DNA from: an uncultured Flavobacterium sp.
GTDB taxonomy: Bacteria > Bacteroidota > Bacteroidia > Flavobacteriales > Flavobacteriaceae
Reading direction: 5' to 3'
DNA: 5,201 bases
Assembly: GCF_946482535.1 (NCBI RefSeq)
Contig: NZ_CAMLRU010000180.1
Location: 1-5,201, forward strand
Shown here: piece after piece, positions 4,774 through 5,201 of the stretch
Numbering within the stretch: the stretch's first letter is position 1
How the letters are laid out: each line of letters begins with the position of its first letter
The notes under the pieces: model-generated
Told to the model about the DNA's origin: nothing
Databases searched by the model: none
Seen by the model: the letters and a program-made list of their open reading frames with translations, nothing else
Program-made: the position numbers and the translations under genes

Positions 4774-5201
4774 ATGCCGTTACTAAAAATCAAAGCTTTA
4801 AACGAAACGACGCAAGGCTACGTTTGGAAAATCACCGAATCTTTCGATGAACTTTTTCGCTCCGTGGCCTTGAAAGATGTTTCCTTAGCCAGGTTAGAAG
4901 GCATGAAAGCCGAAAGCCATCAAAAAGGATTTCTAAGTGTACGAAGATTATTGATGGAAGCGGGTTACACCGATTTTGATTTGTTCTATGACGAATTCGG
5001 GAAACCACATTTAAAAGACGGCAAACACATTTCTATCTCGCATTCCCATGATTTTTCGGTGATAGTTATCAGTGAAGTCAATATCGGAGCCGATTTGGAA
5101 ATTCTGAAAGACAAAACAGTAAAACTCGCCCCAAGATTTATGGACATTGCTCACTTGGTAAATTTGTCTGAAGATGATTTGCTCAAAAAAGCCACCGTGG
5201 T
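4774..5201 (+). CDS. 4'-phosphopantetheinyl transferase (Sfp-type), 3' end beyond the window
   Basis: The frame is open from ATG 4774 to the right edge: 142 complete codons with no stop. An in-frame TAA at 4735 and no other ATG between support this start. Such enzymes move the 4'-phosphopantetheine arm from CoA to a Ser on carrier proteins of fatty-acid, polyketide or peptide synthesis. Visible motifs are FSVRRLL (53-60, with a gap-free basic pair R57-R58), DEFGKPHL (73-80, motif P1), ISISHSHDFSVIVIS (86-100, motif P2 with the Ser-His substrate contact) and IGADLE (104-109), whose D107 and E109 are the expected Mg/CoA ligands. The next motif, W-x-x-K-E-x-x-x-K, should begin immediately past the edge, after KKATV. 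Roughly two thirds of a protein of about 200 residues is present. The target carrier protein is not predictable. The gene is divergent from ahcY and not obviously linked to it in function. Confidence 0.92.
   Translation, partial: MPLLKIKALNETTQGYVWKITESFDELFRSVALKDVSLARLEGMKAESHQKGFLSVRRLLMEAGYTDFDLFYDEFGKPHLKDGKHISISHSHDFSVIVISEVNIGADLEILKDKTVKLAPRFMDIAHLVNLSEDDLLKKATV

Noticed and set aside
1..5201. A novel multi-gene system (defence, mobile, secretion or biosynthetic cluster)
   Set aside because: Every gene is a recognisable housekeeping or common enzyme family, the operons are small and separated by terminators or divergent promoters, and no linked genes of unknown function are present.

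Overview
The window looks like a chromosomal segment of a member of the Bacteroidota, most likely Flavobacteriaceae and probably Flavobacterium or a close relative. The evidence is low GC, start codons preceded by A/T-rich leaders with no Shine-Dalgarno sequence, TAnnTTTG-type -7 promoter elements, a ribosomal protein L21 with a long Lys/Ala/Glu tail, and intergenic palindromes of a kind I recall from flavobacterial genomes. Most of it is conserved housekeeping content. I see no mobile element, CRISPR array, phage, toxin-antitoxin or defence module.

Left part, minus strand (1-1582): a two-gene transcription unit for exported M16 (pitrilysin/insulinase-type) zinc peptidases. The upstream gene (187-1512) is complete and has the catalytic zinc site. 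The second gene starts 13 nt after it at position 173 and runs toward the left edge. It carries a signal peptide and the start of an M16 domain, but its frame meets a TGA at 3-5, inside a normally conserved stretch. This is either a real nonsense mutation or an error at the sequence edge.

Centre, plus strand (1675-2517): a promoter, rplU (L21), rpmA (L27) and a strong intrinsic terminator, a compact ribosomal-protein operon.

Convergent zone and minus-strand genes (2518-4676): the gap after rpmA holds two different palindromic, repeat-like elements. A RimJ/RimL-like GNAT acetyltransferase follows, then the terminator of ahcY, a decayed TTCGTAC direct repeat, and ahcY (S-adenosylhomocysteine hydrolase, complete, all catalytic residues present). 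The ahcY start region has a perfect 10-bp inverted repeat whose arms flank the predicted transcription start, a candidate operator.

Right edge, plus strand (4774-5201): the N-terminal two thirds or so of an Sfp-type 4'-phosphopantetheinyl transferase, divergent from ahcY and cut by the window edge.

Functionally the genes are separate: envelope or periplasmic proteolysis, 50S ribosome assembly, the activated-methyl cycle and carrier-protein activation. I find no evidence for a novel multi-gene system. The points most worth checking are the TGA in the second M16 gene, the inverted repeat at the ahcY promoter, the 14-bp palindrome in the M16 leader, and the intergenic repeats.
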